Under the pieces are notes generated by a model that saw only the letters and a list, made by a program, of their open reading frames with translations, was not told the DNA's origin and made no database searches. Below, piece after piece: positions 10,984-23,101 of a stretch of 64,000 nucleotides of DNA. The stretch lies in assembly GCA_023614405.1 (NCBI GenBank), contig CM042697.1, forward strand, positions 306,498,323 to 306,562,322, given 5' to 3'. Every line of letters begins with the position of its first letter. Within the stretch, counting starts at the first letter, position 1. Position numbers and translations under genes: made by a program. The DNA is from Avena insularis (taxonomy: Eukaryota; Streptophyta; Magnoliopsida; Poales; Poaceae).

Positions 10984-12243
10984 GGGACCGTCAGGCGCAC
11001 GGTGAGTTCGTCGGGGGCGATGTTACAGGCGGCTATTGGCATGGGCAAGGGTAGGGGACGGTGTGGTGTCTCCTGGCGATGCTCAACGACATGGTTTTGA
11101 GGCATGGGGCGGTGCGGCTTGGTCTGGAACGGGCGATGCTCTGCGCGGCAGAGGTGGCGTCTTCGACAGCGTGTGGTGGTTATGCGTCACAGGGCGGCGA
11201 ACGGGGATGTCTGGCGGTCTCCTGGGTCAGTGGGGATTGTGTATGAACGCGGCGAGGGCGGCGCGCGGTCTGTGGGCTTCGGTCGAGGGTGGTGCTCTGG
11301 CGCACGCTCGGCATGGTCTCTGGCGGTCTGGGCGCGGTTCGTGCGCGTGGTCCAGGGCTTGGCAAGGCTCGAGCAGTGGACAGGGAGTGGCGGTGGATGG
11401 TGGGCTGCCTCCCAGACATGCTGTCTAGGCTTGCTACTGCTCCTAGCTTGCTGTTGACTATGGGGTGGCAAGGGTGTGCTCGGCTGTTCACCATTGATGG
11501 CAATGGCAAGCTCACAGTGGTGCTAGTGCTTGGTTAATCTTGCTAGATGATCTACTGAGCTGGTTGTGAGCTCAATGGGGAACCAGTTAGGCAAGAATCA
11601 CTGCTCACAATAGTGTTTGATGTTTGTTTGATTTGTGTCTGCAACCTGTTTGATGAAATGGCCGCATGAAATCAAGTTTTGAATTTTGAAAAGATTTTTG
11701 GTGGGTTTGCTAGATTGGTGCTGGTGAGTCTGTAGATGCTTGGGTTTTGAAAGTTGAGCTTGTTTGAGTGGTTTTTGAAAAAGTGGGATCTTCCCATACG
11801 ATAAAGATTCAATTTTGAATTGTCATTTAAACTATGCATTTGAAAGTTTCTGGATGATCACAAAGTGGGCCTTGATACCTTGTTATGAGTACATTCAAGG
11901 GGTGCAAAGATCCAGAAAAGTTTCCATTATGTTCTGAAAGTTTGAGACAACCAAAGTAGTCATGAGAGTTAAATTGGTCAAAGTGACCATTCATTTAATA
12001 TATGTGTTTTGATTTACTTGTCTTTAGGAAAAGTGTGGGAAATGTTTTAGGTGATGTTTATTTCACCTAAGAAACATTTTACAAGCAGTGACACAATCAA
12101 ACAAGGTGGTTTAAAAGAATTTCAAAATCAATGCATACACATATGCATGCATTCATAATTTTAATTAGAAAAGTTTTTGTTAACCCCAATCTTGATGATT
12201 AGAGTTTGATGTTCCAAGTTTAGTATTTTTGGGATGTTACAAA

Positions 12244-12255
12244 CCTTCCCCCCTT
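12244..12255 (-). other. Polypurine tract of element C
   Basis: The minus strand reads AAGGGGGGAAGG two bases before the 3' LTR start, as required for plus-strand priming. The identical tract occurs in element D. Confidence 0.9.
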
Positions 12256-12300
12256 AAACAAAATCTCGTCCCGAGATTTGAAAAAGGACGAAAAGATTAC

Positions 12301-15300
12301 CTAGGATTTGAAGAGGTCGGGAAACTCCGTCTTGATGTGATCTTCGCGCTCCCAGGTAGCTTCCTCTTCTGTGTGGTTGCTCCACTGAATCTTGAGAAAC
12401 TTGATGCTTCGGGTTCGGGTACTTCGAAAAGCTTCTTCCAAAATGCGGATGGGTACTTCAGGATAGGTCAGGTCATCGTTGATCTCTATGGCCGATGGTC
12501 GATATTCTTGAATACTTCGGTCTTCTCGGGGACTTCGAGACACTTGCGAAGTAGCGAGATATGGAACACATTGTGCACGGCTGACATCTCTTCAGGTAGC
12601 TCCAATTGGTACAATACTTCTCCTCGACGGTTTAGAATCTGGAAAGGTCCGATATATCTGGGGCTAACTTTCCTTTGAGTTGGAAACGCTGCATTCCCTT
12701 CAATGGCGACACTTTCAGATAAACAAAATCTCCTATGTTGAAGGCGAGGTCTCTACGTATCTTGTCGGTGTAACTCTTCTGTCGGGATTGGGCGGTCTTG
12801 AGGTGCTCACGAATCTTGTGAACCTTCTCTTCGGCTTCTCGTAGGATGTCGGGTCCAAAAATCTAACTCTCTCCTACTTCCGACCAGTTCAAAGGGGTGC
12901 GACACTTTATTCCATACATGAATTCAAATGGGGCCATTTGCAAACTGGCTTGGTAACTGTTGTTGTATGAAAATTCTGCAAACAGCAGACAGTCTTCCCA
13001 CTAGGATCCATATTCTAACACACAGGCTCTCAGCATACCTTCGAGTATTTGATTTACTCGCTCCGTTTGTCCATCGGTCTGAGGGTGATATGCGGTGCTG
13101 AAATCTAGACGGGTTCCTAAACCTTCTTGGACTTTCTTCCAGAATCTCGAGGTAAACTGAGTTCCTCGATCCGATACTATGTTCTTAGGGACTCCGTGCA
13201 AACTGACGATTCTAGCGATGTACAACTCCGCTAGCTTCGAACTCTGATATGTGGTTTTGATGGGCAAGAAATGGGCGACTTTGGACAATCTGTCCACTAT
13301 GACCCAGATAGAGTCATTTCCCCTACTAGAAGTAGGTAGTCCAGTGATAAAGTCCATTCCTACATAATCCCATTTCCATTCCGTAATATGCAATGGTTGC
13401 AACAATCCAACGGGTCTTTGATGTCCTGCCTCGACTCGCTGACATATATCACACTTGGCGATATAGCTTCCGATTTCTCTCTTCATCTTATGCCACCAAA
13501 ATTGCTCTTTTAAATCTTGATACATCTTAGTTCCTCCGGGATGGATAGAATAAAGAGTATCATGAGCCTCCTTCAAAATAACTTCTTTCAATTCAGAATC
13601 TGCTGGTACACAAAGGCATCCTTTGTACCACAACACTCCTTCTTCGTCCTCGGTGAATCCGGGTACTTTGCCCGTACCAATACGACGCTTGATTCCGTCA
13701 ATACTAGCATTTTCCTTCTGCGCCTCCTTAATCTGACTGATCAAAGTGGGCTGGAGTTCTATGCTAGCCAAAATTCCTTCACTTACTAATTCCATTCGAA
13801 AATCTTCCATCTCCTTGTGCAAACTTGGTTGCTCCTTCAAAATAATGGAGTTCAAGCGGCACGGCAATCTGCTAAGGGCATCGGCTACCACGTTGGCTTT
13901 ACCAGGGTGATAGTGAATGTCCAAGTCATAATCCTTGATTAGCTCAATCCATCTTCTATGCCTCATATTTAGCTCCTTCTGAGTGAATATATACTTTAGG
14001 CTCTTGTGATACGAATAAATCTCACAACGGTTTCCCATCAGGTAATGTCTCCATGTCTTCAGGTCTAGAACTACGGCTGCGAGTTCGAGGTCATGGGTTG
14101 GGTAGTTTTGCTCATGTGGCTTCAATTGTCGAGATAGGTAAGATATAACTTTGCCTTCTTGCATTAGCACACATCCGAGACCAATCTTGGATGCGTCACA
14201 ATACACATCGAAGGGCTTCGTGATATCCGGCATGATCAAGATTGGGGCTGAAATCAATCTCCTTTTGAGTTCTTGAAAACTCGCTTCACATTTGTCAGTC
14301 CATTCAAACTTCTTGTCCTTCTTCAGCAATTGGGTCATGGGTCTGGCGATACTAGAGAATCCTTCTACGAATTTGCGGTAATATCCCGCCAATCCGAGAA
14401 ATGCACGAACTTGGGTTTGAGTGGTTGGGGCTTGCCAATCTTCTACATCTTTCACTTTGGCAGGGTCAACGGCAATTCCTCCGGCTGATACAATGTGACC
14501 GAGGAATCCTACTTCCTGTAACCAGAATTCACATTTGCTAAACTTTGCATACAGCTGATGCTCTCTAAGGGTTCCACGAATGGTCCTTAGGTGTAGCTCA
14601 TGTTCTTCTTCTGATTTGGAATAAATCAGAATGTCATTGATGAAAACAACGACAAACTTATCAAGGAAGTCCATAAAAATCTTATTCATGAGGTTCATGA
14701 AATAAGCGGGGGCATTGGTTAATCCGAAAGACATGACTGTATACTCATACAATCCATATCTGGTGGTAAAGGCAGTCTTTGGAATATCCTCTGCACGAAT
14801 CTTGAGTTGATGATAGCCAGTTCTAAGATCAATCTTAGAAAACACCTTGGCACCGGTCAACTGATCAAACAAATATTCTATCTTGGGCAAGGGGTACTTG
14901 TTCTTGATGGTGACATCATTCAACTTCCGATAATCCGTACACAAACGGTTACCTCCACCCTTCTTATCCACGAACAAGATAGGTGATCTCCATGGGGATG
15001 CACTTGGTTGAATCAATCCAATTTCTAGCATGGAATCCAGTTGCTTCTTCAGTTCTATGAGCTCTGACGGGTTCATACTATAGGGTCTCTGGGCTATGGG
15101 TCCGGTTCCGGGGATTAGTTCAATGATAAACTCGATATCCCGATCTGGGGGCATACCGGGCAAAACATCTAGAAATACATCAGGGTATTCACAGACTATA
15201 CGGACTTGGTCAATGGTAGGTTGGGATATGCTCTTGTTGCATTTGAATTGGCGAGGTAAGGTTTCAGATATATGCTCGACTGATATTCCGGCGGTACTGG

Positions 15301-15490
15301 TCATAGTGATGGATTTCTTGGCACAGTCAATCAATCCTTTATGTTTGGACATCCAATCCATTCCTAGTACTACTTCCAAACCTTTAGTTCCGAGTACTAT
15401 CAGATTAGCATAAAAATCTATGCCATGGATTCGGATAGACGGCTTTGCAAATTTGCCTAGCCTTGGTGGTTGATCCGGCAATTTGAACAA
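12301..15490 (-). pseudogene. Element C pol: protease end, RT, RNase H, integrase, chromodomain
   Basis: The main minus-strand frame (15490 to 13001, 829 codons) covers the end of the protease region, then reverse transcriptase ([24 protein letters not shown]), RNase H with DLELAAVV, the integrase zinc region ([10 protein letters not shown]) and core ([29 protein letters not shown]). It stops in frame at 13003, and the rest runs to 12301 with further damage, ending in a chromodomain-like tail (KIQWSNHTEEEATWE) typical of Tekay chromoviruses. The RT catalytic motif reads FIND instead of FIDD (AAT codon at 14636-14638), which should abolish polymerase activity. The start given is only where the frame opens after a frameshift near 15440; the true polyprotein begins with gag. 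Confidence 0.88.
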
Positions 15491-16837
15491 TCATAACATG
15501 CTCCTGTTTGGTTGGTTGAATTTTACTAGTGCATGCAAATTCTTCGGTGACAAATGAATGCGATGCACCAGAATCAAACAACACTCTTGCAAGTACTGAA
15601 TTAATAGAAAACATACCCAAAGACGTCTGGCGCTCTCGAGCTTCTTGACATGCATGAGAAAAAGACGGCCATTGCGGTTGACTGAATTCCCTGGGGCAAA
15701 TCTTCTCCCTGGCTGAACACGACGCTGCTGCTGAGCTGGGACATTGGCATTGGGGGTTGTAGCATTCTTCTTGTTGGGGCACTCGTTGGAATAGTGGCCT
15801 TTATTTCCACAGTCATAACAAGTCACTTGCGACTTGTCCTTGGCTGCGACAGGCACAACATTGCTTCAAGTCCTAGGGGCAGTGTTGGTGTTGGCGGTAG
15901 CATTGTTGTTGTTGAATTTGGGTGGGGCACGAGTGAAATTGCTAGAGTTGCCGGGGTTGTTGTGATTTCCTCCGGGTCTAGGGTTTCCAGGGTTGGGATA
16001 GGTCGGACGGGTCATCGGGGGTCTGTTGGTTCTTGGGACAAATCCTGGAGAGGGGTTGGGGCGATACTTTGGGGTCTGATGGGTTCCTGGCTGATGCATC
16101 ATACAACGCTTGCGGTTCTCATTGGCTTGGTTGATCTTTCCTTCCATATGGATGGCAGAGTCGACAAGGGCTTCAATATCCGCAAAGGGAATATTGACTA
16201 ACACCGTCTGCATCTCGTCATGCAGATCATTCAGGAACCTCTCCTTGTTCTTGTCTTCCGTCTCTATCTCGTTCGGGCCATACCTAGCTAATGACAAAAA
16301 TTTGTCACGGTATTCCACTACAGCCATCCTTCCTTGCTTCAACTCTCTGAACTCGTCTCTCATTCTCTTGATCAAACCCGGTGGCACATGGGTTCTACTG
16401 AACTTGACCTTGAATTCCTCCCAGGTCATCATCTGGCCTCCGGTCATTGCGCGAACGTTGTTCCACCATGCCCTGGCATCTCCGGCTAGATAATGGGTGG
16501 CAAACAGAAATTTCTCATTGGCTTCCACTCTGGCGACTTCTAGAATATTTTCCATGGTTTGCAGCCAATCATCGGCGTCTAGGGGTTCTTCTGACTTAGT
16601 GAAAATAGGTGGGTTGGTATTCTAGAAATTCTTGAGCTTAGATCCATGGTTGTCCTGATTTCCATGGCCTTGGTTGTTATGGGCTAGCTGGGCTATCTGT
16701 TGCAGAGTGGCTAGGTTGGCTTGACGTTCCGCTCTTTCAGCTTCGCGGTCAGAAGTCAACATTTGGAGGATCTGCAACATCGGGTCCGGGGCTAAACCAC
16801 TTCCTCCACGTGGCATCTGAAGATTTAGATAGATCAT
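15405..16837 (-). pseudogene. Element C gag and protease
   Basis: Read on the minus strand from ATG 16816 (just after a CAG). Gag carries the usual ARAWWN and [15 protein letters not shown] capsid segments, an Asn/Pro-rich linker and a CCHC zinc knuckle [14 protein letters not shown] that binds genomic RNA. The aspartic protease motif DSGASHSF is intact, unlike in D. Lesions: in-frame TAG at 16622-16624, an in-frame TGA near 15866, and frameshifts near 15645 and 15440. Gag would form particles; protease would cut the polyprotein. Confidence 0.85.
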
Positions 16838-17053
16838 GAGAAAAGAGGGAAATTTCTAAGGTTTCGGGGACTTTGAAAAGTTTTAAAGGTTTGACTCAGA
16901 TTTTTCTAGCAACTTGCTTTTTCATTCATTCATTCATAGCACACAGTACAACACACACCACAACAAAGAAAAACAGATGGTTTTAAGAACCATTCGAAGA
17001 ACTACGATACAGTGGGACCGAATACTACTCACTACGCTAGTGCTCAAGTGCTA

Positions 17054-17843
17054 CTACTCCTTGGAGTCTGTGGCTTCATCATCTTCATCAGCATCGATGA
17101 AGGCGAAATCATCCTCATCGGTGAAGAAGTCCATGGCCGGATCCTCCAGAAAATCATCGTCATCGCTGAGATAGGAGTAAGGGTCTCCACGAAGATCCTC
17201 TCTGCCATTCTCCCTTTCCTCTAACTGCATGTCTCTCTCGTAGATGGTCTCCTCCAAAGATGAGATGCGGTGGCGAAGACGGGCAATAATGCGCTCCTTC
17301 TTGTCGAGCTGACGGCGGCGGGACTTGCGATCCTTTGCTAGCATGGCGATGGTCTGATCCTTTGTCTTGATGATGGTAGACTAGTGGTTGCAGTAGTGAC
17401 GGCAGTTGTCCAACTCCTGCTGACGATCGTACATCATGAAGCTAAGGTGGTCCAATTGAGTCTTCAGCTTGGGGTGGTATGGGGCTTCCAGTGGTTGTCC
17501 ATTTGCATCATGCCTTGGGCAAAACTCAAAGCGAGTACCCTTGATCTGATTGATGCTCTGCCCACACAGACGGGAAAGAGCTTCCTGCATTGCTCTGGCA
17601 AGTCCATCGAGCCAGTTGTTTTCCCTCAAGGTAAACTAAATTCCCTCCGCAGTGGGAGGTTCAATCTTTCCTCGGAGACTTGCAACAATTAGCCACTACA
17701 GATCTTCTCCTCCTTGATCATTGAGTTGAGCTCAAGAACTCAAAAGTGCAGACGCCCAAGTTCCGAAAGCTGGTCCAAATCCCTCTCAAAGATAAGGTCT
17801 CCTCCATTCCCAGTTGGTAAAACTTGTTGTACTTCACGTCCAT
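17054..17843 (-). pseudogene. Element C accessory ORF0 between primer site and gag
   Basis: On the minus strand, ATG at 17843 follows a TATAG acceptor-like sequence. The frame is broken early (near 17735) and by one TAG near 17381, where D has a Lys codon; beyond these it runs to 17054. Layout: a compact N-terminal region with an amphipathic helix (ARAMQEALSRLCGQ) and an RFEF.PRHD strand, a basic coiled coil (KSRRRQLDKKERI, SSLEETIYERDMQLEERE), and a very acidic tail (SDDDDFLEDPAMDFF). I recognise no enzyme. Similar coiled-coil frames precede gag in other grass elements as far as I recall. The N-terminal strand/helix pattern loosely recalls a dsRNA-binding fold; this is speculation. Confidence 0.6.
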
Positions 17844-18058
17844 CTATAAGAATAGAGGATGAGTAGATTAGCAGGGTGATCAAGTGTGTCAAAATTTTAT
17901 GTATTTTGCAGGAGTTTTTGAGGAACATGAATTTTTGTGAAAGAATAAAAGGGATAAGAATTAGAATAAGTTTTTGTAAATTATTGTTTTCTTTGGTTTT
18001 GAAACTAAGTTTTTGGTTCAAACGTCCAGTCTAACTAGGGTCTCCTATGGTCAGGATG

Positions 18059-18070
18059 GCTCTGATACCA
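18059..18070 (-). other. Primer binding site of element C (tRNA-iMet)
   Basis: The minus strand reads TGGTATCAGAGC, complementary to the 3' end of initiator tRNA-Met, three bases inside the 5' LTR end. It fixes the 5' LTR as the right-hand one. Confidence 0.93.
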
Positions 18071-18335
18071 ACTTGTCGACACCCGGATTTTTCAATCCTA
18101 GATGCCTGTTATGCCATACATCGCAATCCCAGGATTACCATTTTTGCGAGACATAACAGAATTGGATACCATAGTACATCATCCAATACAAATGATACAT
18201 ACGTTCTTACACAAATAGGGATCTCACGATCTAGTTCTTAATACAACTTCAAGCAGCAGAATACGTAATAATAACGGTAGCGTAGGCGAAGCTCCATCTT
18301 CGGGGTCACAGGCAATGGTGAGATGGGAGATGATC

Positions 18336-18388
18336 CTAGTTGTCGTAACCTTCATTGGGTCCATCTTCCAGGTACTCCTCTTCATAGT
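18336..18388 (-). other. Exon-like acidic block 3 in the 5' LTR of C
   Basis: 53 nt, AG before and TAG at the end, same frame as the other copies. One amino acid change (Gln to Asn) against the other LTRs. Confidence 0.4.
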
Positions 18389-19603
18389 CTGGCCATGGGA
18401 ATAGCCAGGGACAAAGCCATGAGTACTCTTTAAGTACTCGGAAGCTAATACTAACAGGTAAAGGGGTTTTTGGATAATAGGACACTAGGCTCTAGGGTTG
18501 TTTTGCAAAAGCCAGATTTATCTCTACTAAGTTCCGAAGGTAGTCACAATTTTATAAATCCTAGGTGGGATCTTGTAACTCAGGTCACAACTCTGTTGTG
18601 GTCAAGTCAAAGTCTCAATTCATTTCACAAGTCATTTTGAAAAGTCTGACGGGGGAACAGTATGTCCACTCCACCTGTCCATAACCACGGACGCGGCTAT
18701 TCGAATAGTTTGACACTCTGCAGAGATTGTACACTTTCACCACAACATTCGATACATCCGTCAGGAACAAATCCTGAATTCACCATACTCAGTATGCGGA
18801 TAATCAATCCTAACATTACAATTAAACGCCCTAGTATAAGCACCTCTCCTATGAGTTTGGCCTCCCAACCATGACCAACTGTCATCTTGGGTACTGCACA
18901 GGTGGACAACCTTCACAAGGTAGCCTCATCTTAGACCTTGGCCATGAGGGAACTAATACTAAGGTATATTAGTTTCTAGTCAAGCCCTACCCAATATTCG
19001 GGTATTGTGGTTGTACGATAAAATTGGAATGGTATCGCATCCGCATAACCATCGCTTTTATAAAGGGCTAAGGCTCATGCCTCAACATTTTCATCACCAA
19101 AATCATCAAGTGTTCGGAAACACATGTCCAAAACATTTCAATAGAATGATCCATCATTCCAAGGTTTTCATAACCATTTTTCCACCAAGTAAACCCATCT
19201 AAGTTGATAAAGTTTTATGCTTAGCACTAGCATCTACATGTGGTGGTAGTACTAATGAGGGGTGGTGAACTAGTGGAGTTTCAAATAAGTACAACCTTAT
19301 ATCTTAGGATGATATCAAGGTTTCTAACTTAGGCCAAATTTAATGCTCTTTATGCAACCTTCAGAATCTTTCTAGTATCTACAAGTCACTTAAGTCAACT
19401 CTAAGTTAAAGCTTTGATAAAGAAATAAAGTAAGAAGCTTGCAAATAAAACTAGGATTGGTTTATCAAGTGGGTATGATCACATATGCTTAAGGCATGTA
19501 GTAGGCATAGTAACAAGCAAGTATTTGCTTGCACAAAATCAGTATAAGCTTGCTAAATTGCAAGTGTTAGCTTGCATAGGTCAACTTGATTAGTAAGGCT
19601 TGC

Positions 19604-19690
19604 CTTGGGCAGAGCAGTGGTTGAAGTTCTCCTTGTCTTCTTCTTCGTAGTATCCTTCTTCCTCCTCGTATCCTTGGTCGGTACTAGCGT
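19604..19690 (-). other. Exon-like acidic block 2 in the 5' LTR of C
   Basis: 87 nt between a TAG acceptor-like border and a GCAAGC donor-like border, open in the frame shared with the other three copies, Glu/Tyr-rich. Confidence 0.4.
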
Positions 19691-20832
19691 CTATGAATAA
19701 ATACGAGGTACACAATCACCAAACAATACTTAACTACTTGCAATCATCACACACAAGGGTCCTATAGATGATCCAGCATCATCTCTAACATTACAAGGTT
19801 AAGGCTTGATTTAATTCCTTTTATTTTTAGAAAAGTAATTTCTACTCATTGAAAAAATACTTAAGATTTAATATTCTCCAAACCAAACATGGGATCATGT
19901 TGACACATGTCATCACCAGATATTGTAGTCCATGGCAATGTGATTTAAAGTTGTGTCACAATTTAATAAGGTTTTACCCTTTTATTCTAATTAATTAAAG
20001 TGGCTAGAAATGCCTATGTAGCATTCTTTTATTACTTGAACATTATTTCTTCAAGTAAACCTATATATTTTTATATATTCTGAAAGGTATGGTTAAATGT
20101 GATTTTTGAGAGTTGGAATAAACTCAAAAGCTATTATGGTTTAAATTTGAAAAATGTTTGAATGCAGAAAAGATTATGCCTTGTTATTTTTACTAAGGAT
20201 GATCTACAGATCCAAATGACTTGAATCCAATGGGCTTGGATTCAGCATTCACAGACCTTTCCAACAAAATTGCTTTCATTCAAATTGGTGCACTGAATCG
20301 ATCTGGGTGGATTTTTGAAGTTGGGTACACGAGTGTGTTTGAATTAAAATAGAAAAGATTTAATTCAAATCACTGGGATGCGCGGGAAAAGTTAACGGGC
20401 CGGCCAGATAAGCGCGGTGCTCCCGCGGGCTGCTTAAGTGGGTGTCCCCACTCGTCAGTGACACGGGGCTGGGCGAAGCGGTATGGGGCAACGTGGGTCG
20501 TTCGATCTGATTCTAATCCAACGGCTAGGAGTCATCCTCGACGCGAGACAACGCCGGCGAGAACGAAACCTAGCGTGGCCAGTGGGGGGTGCTGGGGGCT
20601 CACCGGGGTACTGGCGAGGGTCGGCGAACGACAAAGTTGACGACGGCGAACTCAGGGGTGGTCGCGGCAGCTCCTGGGGTGGACGAAATCGATGGATCCC
20701 TTCTTCTCCAGAGGCGGCGGGCTCCGGTGAAATTCCGGCGGGGTGGTGCTCGCCTTGCTCTGAGAACGGTGTGGCACGATCAGTGAGGAGAGGGGAGTGA
20801 GATGGGGTGAAGAAATCGAGCGGGGGTGGCCT

Positions 20833-20841
20833 CTATTTATA
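20833..20841 (-). promoter_or_regulatory. TATA box in the 5' LTR of C
   Basis: TATAAATAG on the minus strand, within CTCGACTATAAATAGAGGCC. It is the presumed promoter for the element's genomic RNA and for the leader with the donor-like CCCCG/GTGAGC at 20604/20603. Confidence 0.8.
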
Positions 20842-22073
20842 GTCGAGCGAGGAGACCATCGGGGCACACGGTGATCTCGTCGGGGGCGATGTTACAGGCG
20901 GCTATTGGCATGGGCAAGGGTAGGGGACGGTGTGGTGTCTCCTGGCGATGCTCAACGACATGGTTTTGAGGCATGGGGCGGTGCGGCTTGGTGCAGGGCA
21001 GGCGATGCTCTGCGCAGTGGCGGCGTCTGCGAACGGGGATGTCTGGCGGTCTCCTGGGTCGGTGGGGATTGTGTATGAACGCGGCGAGGGAGGCGTGCGG
21101 TCTGTGGGCTTCGGTCGAGGGTGGTGCTCGGGCGCACGCTCGGCATGGTCTCTGGCGGTCTGGGCGCGGTTCGTGCGCGTGGTCCAGGGCTTGGCAAGGC
21201 TCGAGCACTAGACAGGGAGTGGCGGTGGATGGTGGGCTGCCTCCCAGACATGCTGGCTAGGCTTGCTACTGCTCCTAGCTTGCTGTCGACTATGGGGTGG
21301 CAAAGGTGTGCTCGGCTGTTCACCATTGATGGCAATGGCAAGCTCACAGTGGTGCTAGTGCTTGGTTAATCTTGCTAGATGATCTACTGAGCTGGTTGTG
21401 AGTTTAATGGGGAACCAGTTAGGCAAGAATCACTGCTCACAATAGTGTTTGATGTTTGTTTGATTTGTGTCTGCAACCTGTTTGATGAAATGGCCGCATG
21501 AAATCAAGTTTTGAATTTTGAAAAGATTTTTGGTGGGGTTGCTAGATTGGTGCTGGTGAGTCTGCAGATGCTTGGGTTTTGAAAGTTGAGCTTGTTTGAG
21601 TGGTTTTTGAAAAAGTGGGATCTTCCCATATGATAAAGATTTAATTTTGAATTGTCATTTAAACTATGCATTTGAAAGTTTCTGGATGATCAGAAAGTGG
21701 GCCTTGATACCTTGTTATGAGTACATTCAAGGGGTGCAAAGATCCAGAAAAGTTTCCATTATGTTCTGAAAGTTTGAGACAGCCAAAGTAGGCATGAGAG
21801 TTAAATTGGTCAAAGTGACCATTCATTTAATATATGTGTTTTGATTTACTTGTCTTTAGGAAAAGTGTGGGAAATGTTTTAGATGATGTTTATTTCAACT
21901 AAGAAACATTTTACAAGCAATGACACAATCAAACAAGGTGGTTTAAAAGAATTTCAAAATCAATGCATACACATATGCATGCATTCATAATTTTAATTAG
22001 AAAAGTTTTTGTTAACCCCAATCTTGATGATTAGAGTTTGATGTTCCAAGTTTAGTATTTTTGGGATGTTACA

Positions 22074-22078
22074 CCTTT
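22074..22078. other. Right target-site duplication of element C (CCTTT)
   Basis: Perfect repeat of 8196-8200; beyond it the 5' LTR of element B resumes with GTTTCTATG. Confidence 0.95.
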
Positions 22079-22179
22079 GTTTCTATGTACTTCATCTTAA
22101 ACTGTGGGTGCTAGCAAATCGATCCAAGGACTAGCACTACAATCACAGAGATCTCTACCTTATTGGGTGAGATCTTACA
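22079..22179 (+). repeat. 5' LTR of element B, second segment
   Basis: Continues the LTR interrupted at 8200. It matches 31347-31447 and ends GAGATCTTACA. Together with 5450-8200 it gives a 2.85 kb LTR, the same as the 3' copy. Confidence 0.9.
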
Positions 22180-22181
22180 GA

Positions 22182-22195
22182 TGGTATTAGAGAAC
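22182..22195 (+). other. Primer binding site of element B
   Basis: TGGTATTAGAGAAC two bases after the LTR, a variant of TGGTATCAGAGC (tRNA-iMet). One mismatch at position 7, then divergence after position 11. Confidence 0.75.
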
Positions 22196-22339
22196 TGTGT
22201 TGCATGTAGGTTTGTGACCCTAGTATGGATTAGATTAAGAAATCCACTAGGAAAATACAACACAACTATGAATTTTTCACCTTGTTTACTTTCATCTCTT
22301 AAAACCTCTCCTAATATTCTTTCTCATCTCTATTTGTAG

Positions 22340-22813
22340 ATGGCCACCATCAATGAATCCATCAGGAAGGGACCACCATTGACTATGACACTAGAATGTG
22401 AGAAGGAATTTCCGAAGGCACTCAAGAACCTCATGATCATCTTGGGGATAAATGGTGAAGCCGTGTACAAGGGATTTCCGGTGATGGATGAAGGAAAAGA
22501 TTATTGGTGGGTGCAACTCCAGTTATATAAAAATAAGGAAGATGAACACAACTAAACGGGGTTCTGCATGATCACCAACTCTGAAATGCATATGTCATTC
22601 TTTGACTCTCCAAGAAATGCAGCATGGAATGCCATTGAAGAACTTGGAGAAAGACTTAAGTATAGAATGCTCAACACTCAGAAAGATCTTAGGGAGGAGA
22701 GAAAGCATACCCAAGACTTAGAGACCACCATAAAACAGCTAAGGAAGGACATTATAGACTTGTCATGTGAGTCATGTGATCAAGACAAACAGATTCTTAC
22801 CAAGGATGCCTAG
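22340..22813 (+). pseudogene. Element B accessory frame ORF0a
   Basis: ATG at 22340 follows a strong acceptor-like sequence (CTAAT, then a pyrimidine tract ending TTTGTAG). The frame has one in-frame TAA (22553-22555) and continues to 22813, about 158 codons. The first half contains YWWVQLQLY and then FFDSPRNAAWNAIEELGERL, resembling the strand-helix order of ORF0 in C and D. The second half is a coiled coil (REERKHTQDLETTIKQLRKD). Function unknown; likely a homologue of the C/D ORF0. Confidence 0.5.
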
Positions 22814-23101
22814 ATAGATACCTTGACTAGTGAGTGAAGGACACGACAAATCCTAATAGTTGGACCACCACACTTGGAATTTTCTCACGTTAGTAATTTG
22901 ATCATACCGACCTATGTGGTATGGCAAAAATTTGTCCTAGTTGCGGTTGAACCTTGATGCTTGAGTTGAATAATGTATGCCGCTACTTGTGTGGATTAAT
23001 TTTTTGTTGGATGTTATTGGCTTTTGTTTTTAATTTTTTGCATCTATTTCTACTTTATGTTTTTCTCTAGACTTGTGTTATCTCTAATTTTTCTCCATCC
23101 T

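Larger units (their letters stand above)
8201..12241 (-). repeat. 3' LTR of element C (4.04 kb)
   Basis: On the plus strand it begins TGTCAACACCCGG and ends GGGATGTTACA; read in element orientation it starts TGTAACATCCC and ends TGTTGACA. It pairs with 18074-22073. U3 (12241 to about 10950) has an AT-rich outer part and a GC-rich inner part, then the TATA box, then a long R-U5 with three exon-like blocks (10727 and upstream; 9727-9813; 8464-8516) described under findings. Confidence 0.93.
8201..22073 (-). mobile_element. Element C: Tekay-like Ty3/gypsy element, minus strand, 13.9 kb
   Basis: A complete but dead element nested in the 5' LTR of B. On the minus strand: 5' LTR (22073 to 18074), iMet primer site, ORF0, gag, protease-RT-RNase H-integrase-chromodomain, polypurine tract, 3' LTR (12241 to 8201). 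A perfect 5 bp target duplication CCTTT flanks it. Same family as element D: LTR ends, ORF0, gag and pol align over full length. Lesions include several in-frame stops, at least two frameshifts in gag-protease and a mutated RT catalytic motif. Confidence 0.92.
18074..22073 (-). repeat. 5' LTR of element C (4.0 kb)
   Basis: Pairs with 8201-12241. Compared with that copy it lacks 9 bp near 20628 (in frame within exon-like block 1), lacks a short piece near 21020 in the GC-rich U3, and shows scattered substitutions. It ends on the plus strand with GGGATGTTACA followed by CCTTT. Confidence 0.93.

Noticed and set aside
10578..11537. Many overlapping open frames on both strands
   Set aside because: GC-rich LTR DNA has few stops. 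Except for the exon-like blocks and the U3 frame noted in findings, these are shadows; several start at TTG and not ATG.
18059..18070. Possible tRNA gene because of the match to tRNA-iMet
   Set aside because: Only the 3' end complement is present, at the LTR border: it is a primer binding site, as at 22182, 33519 and 46404.
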